A stretch of DNA of 64,000 nucleotides from positions 1-64,000 of the forward strand of contig URQH01000001.1 in NCBI GenBank assembly GCA_900549955.1, written 5' to 3'. Position 1 is the first letter of the stretch; every line of letters starts with the position of its first letter. Shown piece after piece: positions 16,763 through 28,760 of this stretch. The DNA comes from an uncultured Eubacteriales bacterium. GTDB taxonomy: Bacteria; Bacillota; Clostridia; Christensenellales; CAG-138. A model generated the notes under the pieces. That model was not told the origin of the DNA. It searched no databases and worked only from the letters and a program-made list of their open reading frames with translations. The position numbers and the translations under genes are program-made.

Positions 16763-18010
16763 CTAAATTGCGCCCCCGGCCAGGTACGCCATTTGCGCTT
16801 CGGTCAACGTGTCGATCGAAACGCCGAGTGCCGACAGCTTTTCACGCGCCACCGCGCGGTCGATTTCTGCAGGAACGGGATGCAGCCGAACTTCGAGCCC
16901 CCTGCCGCTTTGGGCCAGATACCGCGCGCACAGCGCCTGGATGGCAAAGCTCATGTCCATGATCTCGGCGGGATGCCCGTCGCCGGCAGCCAGGTTAACG
17001 AGCCGCCCCTCGGCCAGCAGATAGAGCCAGCGCCCGTCCGCCAGCCGGTAACCGCGGATGTTCGGCTTCATCTGCCGTTGCTCGACCGCCAGCCCCTCCA
17101 GCGCGCGGACGTCCACCTCCACGTCAAAGTGGCCGGCGTTGCACAGCAAAGCGCCATCCTTCATGCGCAGAAACGCCTGCTCGCCGATGACGCCGCAGTT
17201 GCCCGTCACCGTGATGAACAGGTCGCCTACCGTCGCCGCCTGTTCCATCGGCAGCACGGCAAAGCCGTCCATCACCGCCTCAATGCCGCGCACCGGGTCC
17301 ACCTCCGTCACGATCACCTGGGCGCCCAGGCCGCGCGCGCGCATGGCGACGCCCTTGCCGCACCAGCCGTATCCCGCCACGACAACGTGCTTGCCCGCCA
17401 CGATCAGGTTGGTCGTCCGGTCGATGCCGTCGAACACGGACTGCCCCGTGCCGTACCGATTGTCGAACAGGTGCTTGCAATCCGCGTCGTTGACCGCAAT
17501 CATTGGAAACGGCAGCCTGCCGCTTCGCTCCAGCCCCTTGAGACGCAGGATGCCGGTCGTCGTCTCCTCACAGCCGCCGATCACGCGCGCAGACAGCGAC
17601 GGATCCGACGTAAGCAGCGTCTGCACGATGTCGCCCCCGTCGTCGATCACGATGTCGGGCCGGCAGCTGACGGTGTGGCGCAGGCACGCCGCATATTCCT
17701 CCGCCGTCGCGCCATGCAGCGCAAACACGTGCATGCCGTCCTCCGCCAGGGCCGCAGCGACGTCGTCCTGCGTGGAGAGCGGGTTGCTGCCCGTGACGTA
17801 CATCTCCGCGCCGCCGGCCGCCAGCGTCTGGCACAGGCAGGCCGTCTTGGCCTCCAGGTGGATCGACAGCGCGACCTTCAGCCCGGCAAACGGGCGCTCA
17901 GCCTGAAACTGCCTGCGAATGCCGGCCAGCAGCGGCATGTTGCGCCGCACCCACTCGATCTTGTCCCGGCCGGAGGGCGCAAGCGACAAATCCCGGATGA
18001 CGTTTTCCAT
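16763..18010 (-). CDS. ahcY: Adenosylhomocysteinase
   Basis: 415 residues, in the range of the shorter bacterial and archaeal form. It hydrolyses S-adenosylhomocysteine (or in some lineages S-inosylhomocysteine) to homocysteine. Conserved parts: SIHLEAKTACL, GCEETTTGILRL, the NAD region HVVVAGYGWCGKGVAMRARG, and LLCNAGHFDVEV. NDADCKHLFDNRYGTGQS carries the active-site Asp/Lys/Asn. It begins 3 nt after the S41 protease stop, as last gene of a four-gene unit with threonine synthase. Confidence 0.93.
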   Translation of the reverse strand: MENVIRDLSLAPSGRDKIEWVRRNMPLLAGIRRQFQAERPFAGLKVALSIHLEAKTACLCQTLAAGGAEMYVTGSNPLSTQDDVAAALAEDGMHVFALHGATAEEYAACLRHTVSCRPDIVIDDGGDIVQTLLTSDPSLSARVIGGCEETTTGILRLKGLERSGRLPFPMIAVNDADCKHLFDNRYGTGQSVFDGIDRTTNLIVAGKHVVVAGYGWCGKGVAMRARGLGAQVIVTEVDPVRGIEAVMDGFAVLPMEQAATVGDLFITVTGNCGVIGEQAFLRMKDGALLCNAGHFDVEVDVRALEGLAVEQRQMKPNIRGYRLADGRWLYLLAEGRLVNLAAGDGHPAEIMDMSFAIQALCARYLAQSGRGLEVRLHPVPAEIDRAVAREKLSALGVSIDTLTEAQMAYLAGGAI

Positions 18011-18013
18011 CGT

Positions 18014-19207
18014 TCAGTTTCCTTTCGTCAAATGTTCCAACGCCGCCTGCAGCTGGGTGTCCTGCTCGCGCGGCAGGCTGTCGAGCGCTACGTCCCGATA
18101 CGCTTCCGGCAGCTCGACGACGAAGTCGGGCGCGATGCCCACGCCATGGATGCAGACGTCGTTGGGCGTATAATAGGCGTCGGTCGTCAGCTTGACCCAG
18201 CCGTCGTTGGCCGCCAGTTTGAAATACGTCTGGACGATGCCCTTGCCAAAGGTCTGCGTGCCGATGACCGTCGCCACGCCATGATCCTGCAACGCGCCGG
18301 CAAGCAGCTCCGACGCGGACGCGGAGTTGCCATTGACGAGCAGGACGGTTGGCAGCGTGCAGGCCGTGTCGTCCTCGGCCCGGTAGACCACCGTCTGCTC
18401 GGTGCGGGACTTGATGCTCACGATCAGGTCGCCTTTTTCCAGGAAGAGGTCCGCCACGCCGAGCACTTCCGTCAGCCCGCCGCCCGGGTTGTCGCGCAGG
18501 TCGACGATGAGCGCTGCGGCGCCCTGCTCCGTGAGCGCCTGAATGGCGTCCGTCGTCTCCTGCACCACGTGGCCGTTAAAGCCGGTGATACGGAGATAGC
18601 CGATTCCGCCGTCCAGCAGTTCCCACGTCGCATACGGCACGTTGATCACCGCCTGCTCGACCGTGACGGTAAAGGTCTCGCCGTCACGGCTGAGAGACAG
18701 CTCGTCCGGCGTGCCGTCCGTTTGGAACAACAGCAGCACCTCGTCGAGCGAAAGCCCCGCCACCGCCGTGCCGTTGACCGTCAAAATCCGGTCGCCTGAC
18801 AAAGCCCCGGCCGTCTCCATGGGGCTGCCCTCATACACGCGCTGGATGACGCACCCCTCCGCATCCGGCGCGCCAATCACAATGCCGATGCCGCTGTACT
18901 CCCCGGAATTGGAGCGCATGTGCTCGGCATATTGTTCGGCCGTGTAATACTGCGCGTAATCGTCGCCGATGCCGGCGACCATGCCGCGCAGTGCGGCGTC
19001 GATGAGCGCGTCTTCGCCGCCGACCTTTTCATCGTAATAATAATAGACGCGCGCGATCGTGTCCGCCATCTGCGCCAGCGGCGCCCAGGCCCCGCCGCCC
19101 CACAGCCCGCAGAAAAATGCCGTTACGCCCGAGGATACGAGCGCAACGGCAATCAGCAGCACGGCAAAGCCGGCGGTCCTGTTCGTGTGTTTTCCCTGTT
19201 CCTGCAT
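18014..19207 (-). CDS. S41 carboxy-terminal processing peptidase, membrane-anchored
   Basis: 397 residues: an N-terminal transmembrane anchor (about 14-35), a PDZ domain (IGIVIGAPDAEGCVIQRVYEGSPME to LSRDGE, about 100-190), then the S41 domain with VDLRDNPGG, catalytic Ser in NGNSASASEL and catalytic Lys in GTQTFGKGIVQ. The active site should face outside the membrane. This CtpA/CtpB-like enzyme cleaves exported substrates at hydrophobic C-termini; a sporulation or envelope role is possible. It follows thrC by 15 nt. Confidence 0.92.
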   Translation of the reverse strand: MQEQGKHTNRTAGFAVLLIAVALVSSGVTAFFCGLWGGGAWAPLAQMADTIARVYYYYDEKVGGEDALIDAALRGMVAGIGDDYAQYYTAEQYAEHMRSNSGEYSGIGIVIGAPDAEGCVIQRVYEGSPMETAGALSGDRILTVNGTAVAGLSLDEVLLLFQTDGTPDELSLSRDGETFTVTVEQAVINVPYATWELLDGGIGYLRITGFNGHVVQETTDAIQALTEQGAAALIVDLRDNPGGGLTEVLGVADLFLEKGDLIVSIKSRTEQTVVYRAEDDTACTLPTVLLVNGNSASASELLAGALQDHGVATVIGTQTFGKGIVQTYFKLAANDGWVKLTTDAYYTPNDVCIHGVGIAPDFVVELPEAYRDVALDSLPREQDTQLQAALEHLTKGN

Positions 19208-19222
19208 GTCTCTCCGATCCTT

Positions 19223-20689
19223 TCAACGGACGGGCGCAATGACGCGCTGCTGCATCTGCTGCAGGTCGCACACGTCCAAATGGCGCTCCGGCTTGTCAAG
19301 CAGCTCGGACAGGCCGCGCGGCACCGGCATGCCTGTCAGCGCATACAGGCGATCCGCATTCTCAAAGTCGTCGTCGCCGGGCGTCTCAAACACGGAGAGC
19401 ACGTCTGTAGCAAACTTATACGGATTGGCAGTCGACAACAGGATGGTCTGCGTGGCGTCGCCGGTGCGGTCGGCATAGCGCTCGTACACCGTCTGCGCCA
19501 CCGCGGTGTGCGGGTCCATCAGATAGCCGTGCGCGTCGTACACGCGGCGGATGGTCGCCAGCGTGTCCTGTTCGTCGCACCAGCCGGCCGTAAACAGGTC
19601 CGCCAGCGCCTCCCGGCGAGACTCGCCGATCTCATAGGCGCCGGTTTCCGACAGCGACCGCATCCAGGCGCCGACCTGGCTCGCATCCCGGCCGCACAGC
19701 TCGAACAGCAGCCGCTCGAGATTGCTCGAAATCAGGATGTCGATGGAGCAGCTCATGCTGCGGTAAAACGGCCGGCGGTCGTTGTATACGCCGGTGTCGA
19801 AGAACTCCGTCAGCACGTTGTTGCGGTTCGACGCGCAGAGGAGCCGCCGCACCGGCAGGCCCATGCGCTTGGCATAATAGCCGGCCAGGATGTCGCCAAA
19901 GTTGCCGGTCGGCACGCAGAAGTTGACCGGCTCTCCCGCCGCCACGCGGCCCGTGCGGCGCAGCGTCGCATAGGACGTGAAATAGTACACGATCTGCGGC
20001 AGCAGCCGGCCGAAGTTGATCGAGTTGGCGCTGGACAGCCGGTAGCCCAGCCGGTCCAGCGTTTCACGCGCCCCCGCGGAGGCAAAGATGCGCTTCACAC
20101 CGGTCTGCGCGTCGTCAAAGTTGCCGCGCACGGCGCACACGTCGACGTTGTCCCCCTCCTGGGTGACCATCTGCAGGCGCTGCGCCCGGGACACGCCGCC
20201 ATCGGGATAGAACACGAGCACGCGCGTGCCCGGCACGTCGCAAAAGCCGGCCAGCGCCGCCTTGCCCGTGTCGCCCGACGTGGCCACAAGGATGTAGATC
20301 TTCCGATCTTCGCCGGTCAGCTTCAGCGCGTCGCACATCAGATACGGCAGCATCTGCAGCGCCACATCCTTAAACGCCATCGTCGGCCCGTGCCAGAGCT
20401 CCAGCACGCTTTCGCGCCCATCCAGCGGGCGCACGGGCGTGACGGCCGGGTCGTCGAAGTTGCGGTAGGCCGCGTCGATCATGCCGCGCAGCTCGTCTGC
20501 ATCCGTCTCCGTCAGATAGCGGGACATCACGGCAAACGCCGCCTCGCGATACCCGCCGCCCAGCAGCGTTTCAACATCCAGTTGTGGAAACGACGCGGGC
20601 ACGTACAGTCCGCCGGAGGGGCAGATACCCTGCACGATTGCCTGCGCCGCCGTGACGGCCGCGCCGCCCCGAGTGCTCAAGAATTCCAT
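19223..20689 (-). CDS. thrC: Threonine synthase
   Basis: 488 residues, the longer class of the family. It converts O-phosphohomoserine to threonine with PLP. The N-terminal start FLSTRGG and PSGGLYVP, the PLP lysine in GPTMAFKDVALQ, the phosphate-binding VATSGDTGKAAL and C-terminal STANPYKF are all present. AAAGGAC precedes the ATG. It lies second in the unit, behind the P-loop protein gene. Confidence 0.95.
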   Translation of the reverse strand: MEFLSTRGGAAVTAAQAIVQGICPSGGLYVPASFPQLDVETLLGGGYREAAFAVMSRYLTETDADELRGMIDAAYRNFDDPAVTPVRPLDGRESVLELWHGPTMAFKDVALQMLPYLMCDALKLTGEDRKIYILVATSGDTGKAALAGFCDVPGTRVLVFYPDGGVSRAQRLQMVTQEGDNVDVCAVRGNFDDAQTGVKRIFASAGARETLDRLGYRLSSANSINFGRLLPQIVYYFTSYATLRRTGRVAAGEPVNFCVPTGNFGDILAGYYAKRMGLPVRRLLCASNRNNVLTEFFDTGVYNDRRPFYRSMSCSIDILISSNLERLLFELCGRDASQVGAWMRSLSETGAYEIGESRREALADLFTAGWCDEQDTLATIRRVYDAHGYLMDPHTAVAQTVYERYADRTGDATQTILLSTANPYKFATDVLSVFETPGDDDFENADRLYALTGMPVPRGLSELLDKPERHLDVCDLQQMQQRVIAPVR

Positions 20690-20706
20690 GGTTCGCCTGT
20701 CCTTTA

Positions 20707-21126
20707 TTATGTGGTTTGCAGCACCATTTCACGCATGAACGGCGGCAGCATGTCGCGGTTGCCGCTGATGCTCAGGATGATGTTGACGTTGTATTGTTCG
20801 GAAAACGCCCGCAGATCGGAAAATAATCCCTCCAGAGACGCAAGGTCGTGGTGGACAAAATTCAGGAACCCGTCGATATAGACGTATTCGAGATCAAAGT
20901 CCTGCGCGGAGATGCCGCAGAGGAACCCGTACAGCATTTTGGGAGATTCAATCCCGTACTGTGCCGCGTTGATGAACCGGATGCTGGAGTTGAGATCGAA
21001 CATGTAGCTGTTGTCATCGTCGATAAAGACCAGACTGCCCTTTGCATCCATCGCGGTTCGGTTCGCATGCTGCAAAAGGCGCTTCGTTTTCCCGGTACCC
21101 TTTTCTCCGAAAATGACTCCAATCAA
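20707..21126 (-). CDS. Small P-loop NTPase-like protein
   Basis: 139 residues. Walker A GEKGTGKTKRLL at residues 8-19; acidic hydrophobic strands SLVFIDDDNSYMF and LEYVYIDGFLNFV could be the Walker B and sensor strands. No helicase or DNA-binding motif is visible. I do not know a function. The start is TTG at 21126 with GGAGG 9 nt upstream. It is first in the unit ahead of thrC, 17 nt apart, and its codon use is AT-richer than its neighbours. Confidence 0.8.
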   Translation of the reverse strand: MIGVIFGEKGTGKTKRLLQHANRTAMDAKGSLVFIDDDNSYMFDLNSSIRFINAAQYGIESPKMLYGFLCGISAQDFDLEYVYIDGFLNFVHHDLASLEGLFSDLRAFSEQYNVNIILSISGNRDMLPPFMREMVLQTT

Positions 21127-21223
21127 TGACGTGCTCCTCCGTTTGTTTTTTTACATTATAGCTTGAACCACGCCGGATTGACAAGCGAAACTGAAAAAGT
21201 TTCGGATTTTGTCATGGATGTGC

Positions 21224-21229
21224 TATAAT
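21224..21229 (+). promoter_or_regulatory. -10 element upstream of pcrA
   Basis: TATAAT, 60 nt before the chosen start. A weak TTTCGG sits 18 nt upstream. The leader between holds no clear Shine-Dalgarno site. Confidence 0.45.
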
Positions 21230-21289
21230 GCTTCCGTGTGTGCATCGCATCCACACACGGATTTCACAAACCGGGTCCCCGGCCCGGCC

Positions 21290-25586
<4,297 letters not shown>

Positions 25587-25587
<1 letters not shown>

Positions 25588-26555
25588 TGCGCCTTGGCAA
25601 ACTGGACAACGACGAGCTGGAACGGCTCGTGCTTAAAAAATTTCAAAAGACCCGGTCGGAATCGCTGCAAGCGCCGCAGGTCGGCGAGGATTGTGCCTGG
25701 CTGGATCTGGGCGGGGACCTGGCCGTGTTTTCCTGCGACCCGATCACCTCGGCCTCGATCGCGCACCTGGGCCGGTTGAGCGTACACGTAAACTGTAACG
25801 ACGCGGCCGCCGCCGGCGCGGAACCGGTCGGCCTGCTGGTGACGCTGCTCGCGCCGCCTTCCATCACCCGGGAGCAGATCGGCAGGATCGCGGACGACCT
25901 CGCCGCCGCCGCCCGCGACGCCGGCGTGGATATCGTCGGCGGGCACACGGAGGTCACGGACGCGGTGACGCGCCCCGTCACGAACACCGCCGTCGTCGCG
26001 CGCTGCCCGCGCGCGCGGCGGATGCGCGGCCTGCAAGCTGGAGACGACCTGGTCATGACCAAATGGGCGGGTCTCGAGGGAACCTCCATCATCGTGGAAG
26101 ATTTTCCCGCGCTCGCCGCCCGGCTGACCGACGCGCAGCGGCAGGCGGCGCACGGCCTGTCCGCGCTGCTCTCGGTCGTGCCGGAGGGCCGGTACGCCGC
26201 GGCGCACGGCGCCTCCGCCATGCACGACATCACGGAGGGGGGCGTACTGGGCGCCTGCTGGGAAATGGCGCAGCTGGGCGGCTGCGGTATGATCATTGAA
26301 CGCGACAGCATCCCCCTGCGGGAAGAGACGCGCGCGCTCTGCGCGGCGGCCGGGCTCGACCCGCTCCGCCTGATCAGCAGCGGCAGTATGCTGATCGCCT
26401 GCCCGGACGGCGCGGCGATGGTGGACGGGCTCGCGTCGCTCGGCATTCTGGCGACCGTCATCGGCAGGGCCGTGGTGGACGGCGAGGTGCGCTTTTCAGA
26501 CGGCGATTGCATTGCGCCGCCGGGCGCGGACGAATTATACCGCTTGTTTACCTAA
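25587..26555 (+). CDS. AIR synthase-related protein (HypE/ThiL-like fold)
   Basis: 322 residues. N-terminal KLDNDELERLVLKKF, the metal/ATP site GEDCAWLDLGGD, DPITSASIAHLGRLSVHVNCNDAAAAGAEP, then IVGGHTEVTDAV. These are marks of the PurM/HypE/SelD superfamily that activates substrates with ATP. It lacks the C-terminal Cys of HypE and the N-terminal Cys/Sec of SelD. The exact reaction is unknown. It follows ligA with a 1-nt overlap; the next promoter is just inside its 3' end. Confidence 0.85.
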
Positions 26556-26572
26556 CGCTTTTATGGTATGAT
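26544..26572 (+). promoter_or_regulatory. Promoter of the yicC-remA-gmk-rpoZ operon
   Basis: TTGTTT (26544-26549), 17-nt spacer, TATGAT (26567-26572). The -35 lies in the last codons of the preceding gene. The leader is about 35 nt with AGGAGGAA before the ATG. Confidence 0.7.
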
Positions 26573-26611
26573 AAATTGTCATTGTTTGCGGAGGCAGTCA
26601 GGAGGAAGCGT

Positions 26612-27487
26612 ATGTACAGCATGACCGGCTATGGCAGGGGCGCCGCCCAGTGCGACGGGCGGGAGATCACGGTCGAGTTCAAATCGGTCAACCACCGGTA
26701 CCTGGATGTGTCCATGCGCCTGCCCCGCCACCTCGCCTTTTTGGAAGATCCGCTGCGCAAGCTGCTCGCCGAGCGGCTCTCTCGCGGGCACGTGGACGTG
26801 TTTGTCAACTATCGCAACACGCGCTCGGACGCGCGTACCGTCCGCATTGACGACGCGCTGCTCGGCGCCTATCTCGATGCGGCGCGCAAGGCGTCGGACC
26901 GCTTCTCGCTGCGCGACGACATCGGCCTCACGGCCGCGTTGCGCCTGCCGGATGTGACGGAGATCTGCGAGGCGGACGAAGATCGCGACGCAGTCACCGC
27001 GCTGTGCCTGCAGGCGGCGGAAACCGCTGTCGGCGAGCTGCGAGAGATGCGGCATCTGGAGGGCGAGCGCCTGCGCAAGGACTTCTCCATGCGCATCGAC
27101 ACCGTGCTGGAGCTTACGGAACGCATTGCCACACGCGCGCCGCTGGTCATTGAGGAATACCGCACGCGGCTCAACGAACGGATTGAGCAGCTGCTGCAGA
27201 CGACCGAAGTCGACCGGACGCGGCTCGCCACGGAAGTAGCACTGTTTGCGGACCGGGCGAGCATCGACGAGGAAATTGTACGGCTGCGCAGCCATGTCGC
27301 GCAGATCCGGCTGCTGCTGGACGATCCGGACCCCGTTGGCCGGAAGCTGGATTTCGTGGTACAGGAACTGAACCGCGAATTTAATACCATTGGCAGCAAG
27401 GCAAACGACGGCACGCTCACTGCGTGCGTCCTGTCCGGCAAGAACGAAATTGAAAAAATTCGGGAACAGGTGCAAAACATCGAATGA
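26612..27487 (+). CDS. yicC: YicC/YloC family endoribonuclease
   Basis: 291 residues, family length. Starts [10 protein letters not shown], with [30 protein letters not shown] and the C-terminal [37 protein letters not shown]: all diagnostic for YicC. Family members are metal-dependent endoribonucleases affecting small RNA and stress responses. It leads the conserved yicC-remA-gmk-rpoZ-priA block and overlaps remA by 4 bp. Confidence 0.95.
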   Translation: MYSMTGYGRGAAQCDGREITVEFKSVNHRYLDVSMRLPRHLAFLEDPLRKLLAERLSRGHVDVFVNYRNTRSDARTVRIDDALLGAYLDAARKASDRFSLRDDIGLTAALRLPDVTEICEADEDRDAVTALCLQAAETAVGELREMRHLEGERLRKDFSMRIDTVLELTERIATRAPLVIEEYRTRLNERIEQLLQTTEVDRTRLATEVALFADRASIDEEIVRLRSHVAQIRLLLDDPDPVGRKLDFVVQELNREFNTIGSKANDGTLTACVLSGKNEIEKIREQVQNIE

Positions 27488-27771
27488 AATTCAGCGGTTC
27501 GGGGCTTCGGCTCGTCAACATCGGCTTTGGCAACATCGTTTCGGCTGACCGCCTGATCGCGATTGTCAGCCCGGAGAGCGCGCCCATCAAGCGCATCGTG
27601 CAGGAGGCCCGCGAAGCCGGCCGCCTGATCGACGCCACCTGCGGCAGGCGCACGCGCGCCGTCGTCATCACCGACAGCGACCACGTGATCCTGTCCGCCA
27701 TTCAACCAGAGACCATCGCCAACCGTCTGGACGCTCCCGCCGAGGGGCTGCCGATCGTTGACGAGGAATAA
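27484..27771 (+). CDS. remA: RemA-like regulator (DUF370)
   Basis: 95 residues with [29 protein letters not shown] and [31 protein letters not shown], almost invariant in RemA. In Bacillus it is a ring-forming DNA-binding activator of matrix and osmoprotection genes. It has a short N-terminal extension (KFSGSG). Its place between yicC and gmk matches the Bacillota gene order. Confidence 0.95.
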   Translation: MKFSGSGLRLVNIGFGNIVSADRLIAIVSPESAPIKRIVQEAREAGRLIDATCGRRTRAVVITDSDHVILSAIQPETIANRLDAPAEGLPIVDEE

Positions 27772-27793
27772 ACCCTTTTGGAGGAGCAATCGG

Positions 27794-28426
27794 ATGAACA
27801 ATCATCAACGGGAGGGCCTGTTGCTCGTAGTATCCGGACCGGCCGGCGTCGGCAAGGGCACGATTGACCGGGTCCTTCTGGAACGAAACCCCAATATGCG
27901 CCTCTCCGTCTCCGCCACAACGCGCGCGCCGCGTCCAGGAGAAATCGACGGGGTCCACTATTTCTTTATTTCCGACGAGAAATTCCAGCAAATGGTGAGC
28001 AAGGGGGAATTTCTCGAGTATGTGCACGTATTCAACATGGACTATTACGGCACGCCTCGCAGCTTTGTCGAAGAAGAGATCGCGCTTGGGCATGACGTGC
28101 TGCTCGAAATCGACGTGCAGGGCGCCATGCGGGTGCGCGAAACCTACCCCGATGCCGTGCTCGTGTTTATCGCCCCCCCGTCGATGGGCAAGCTCAAATC
28201 GCGGCTGGTCGGGCGCGGCACGGAGACGCCGGAGGTGATCGAACGCCGGTTTGAAACCGCGTTCTCGGAGATGGAATACATGAAACAATACGACTACATC
28301 GTCGTGAACGACGTGCTCGACATCGCCATTGGGCACGTGGAGCACATTCTCGATGCAGAACGTTGCCGCAGCAAACGCAGTGGCACTCTGATCAACAAAC
28401 TGTTGGGAGGCAATGAAACGTTATGA
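27794..28426 (+). CDS. gmk: Guanylate kinase
   Basis: 210 residues. P-loop SGPAGVGKGTI, GMP-binding VSATTRAPRPGEIDGVHYFF and GEFLEYVHVFNMDYYGTP, lid IERRFETAFSEM, and DYIVVNDVLD. It phosphorylates GMP to GDP. Start ATG 27794 has GGAGGAG upstream. It overlaps rpoZ by 4 bp (ATGA within ATGATG). Confidence 0.97.
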   Translation: MNNHQREGLLLVVSGPAGVGKGTIDRVLLERNPNMRLSVSATTRAPRPGEIDGVHYFFISDEKFQQMVSKGEFLEYVHVFNMDYYGTPRSFVEEEIALGHDVLLEIDVQGAMRVRETYPDAVLVFIAPPSMGKLKSRLVGRGTETPEVIERRFETAFSEMEYMKQYDYIVVNDVLDIAIGHVEHILDAERCRSKRSGTLINKLLGGNETL

Positions 28427-28626
28427 TGAACCAACCGCTTAATGAGCTCGTGCAAAAGGCAGGTTGCCGGTATATGCTCGTCACCGCCGTCGCGCAGCGC
28501 GCCCGGCAGCTGCAAGCCAACCCCGACAAGCTGGGCGACCGCAAGCCGGTCTCCGTCGCCGTGGATGAGCTGTATCACGACGAGCTGACGCTCGATTACC
28601 CCAAGGATTTTGCGCAGCAGGGATAG
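28423..28626 (+). CDS. rpoZ: RNA polymerase omega subunit
   Basis: 67 residues, typical for Bacillota. It keeps the omega motif: NELVQKAGCRYMLVTAVAQRARQL and KPVSVAVDEL. It helps RNA polymerase assembly. ATG at 28423 or 28426 is possible. The 134-nt gap that follows holds two short GC hairpins (28665-28680 and 28690-28703) and no gene; coaBC, which often stands here, is missing. Confidence 0.93.
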   Translation: MMNQPLNELVQKAGCRYMLVTAVAQRARQLQANPDKLGDRKPVSVAVDELYHDELTLDYPKDFAQQG

Positions 28627-28760
28627 TCGCCGCATCGCAGGAAGCAGGATTTGCACCGTGACACCGCCGCTCTTGCGGCGTGCGATTTTGCCCGCTTGCG
28701 GGCTATTGTGCGTTTTGGGGGAGACACGCCGCCAGCCGGGCCAGAAAGGAGGGAACGGCA

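Noticed and set aside
16793..20881. Two open frames above 650 codons on the plus strand opposite ahcY, the S41 protease and thrC
   Set aside because: They span several genes antisense with no start signals and no recognisable domain.
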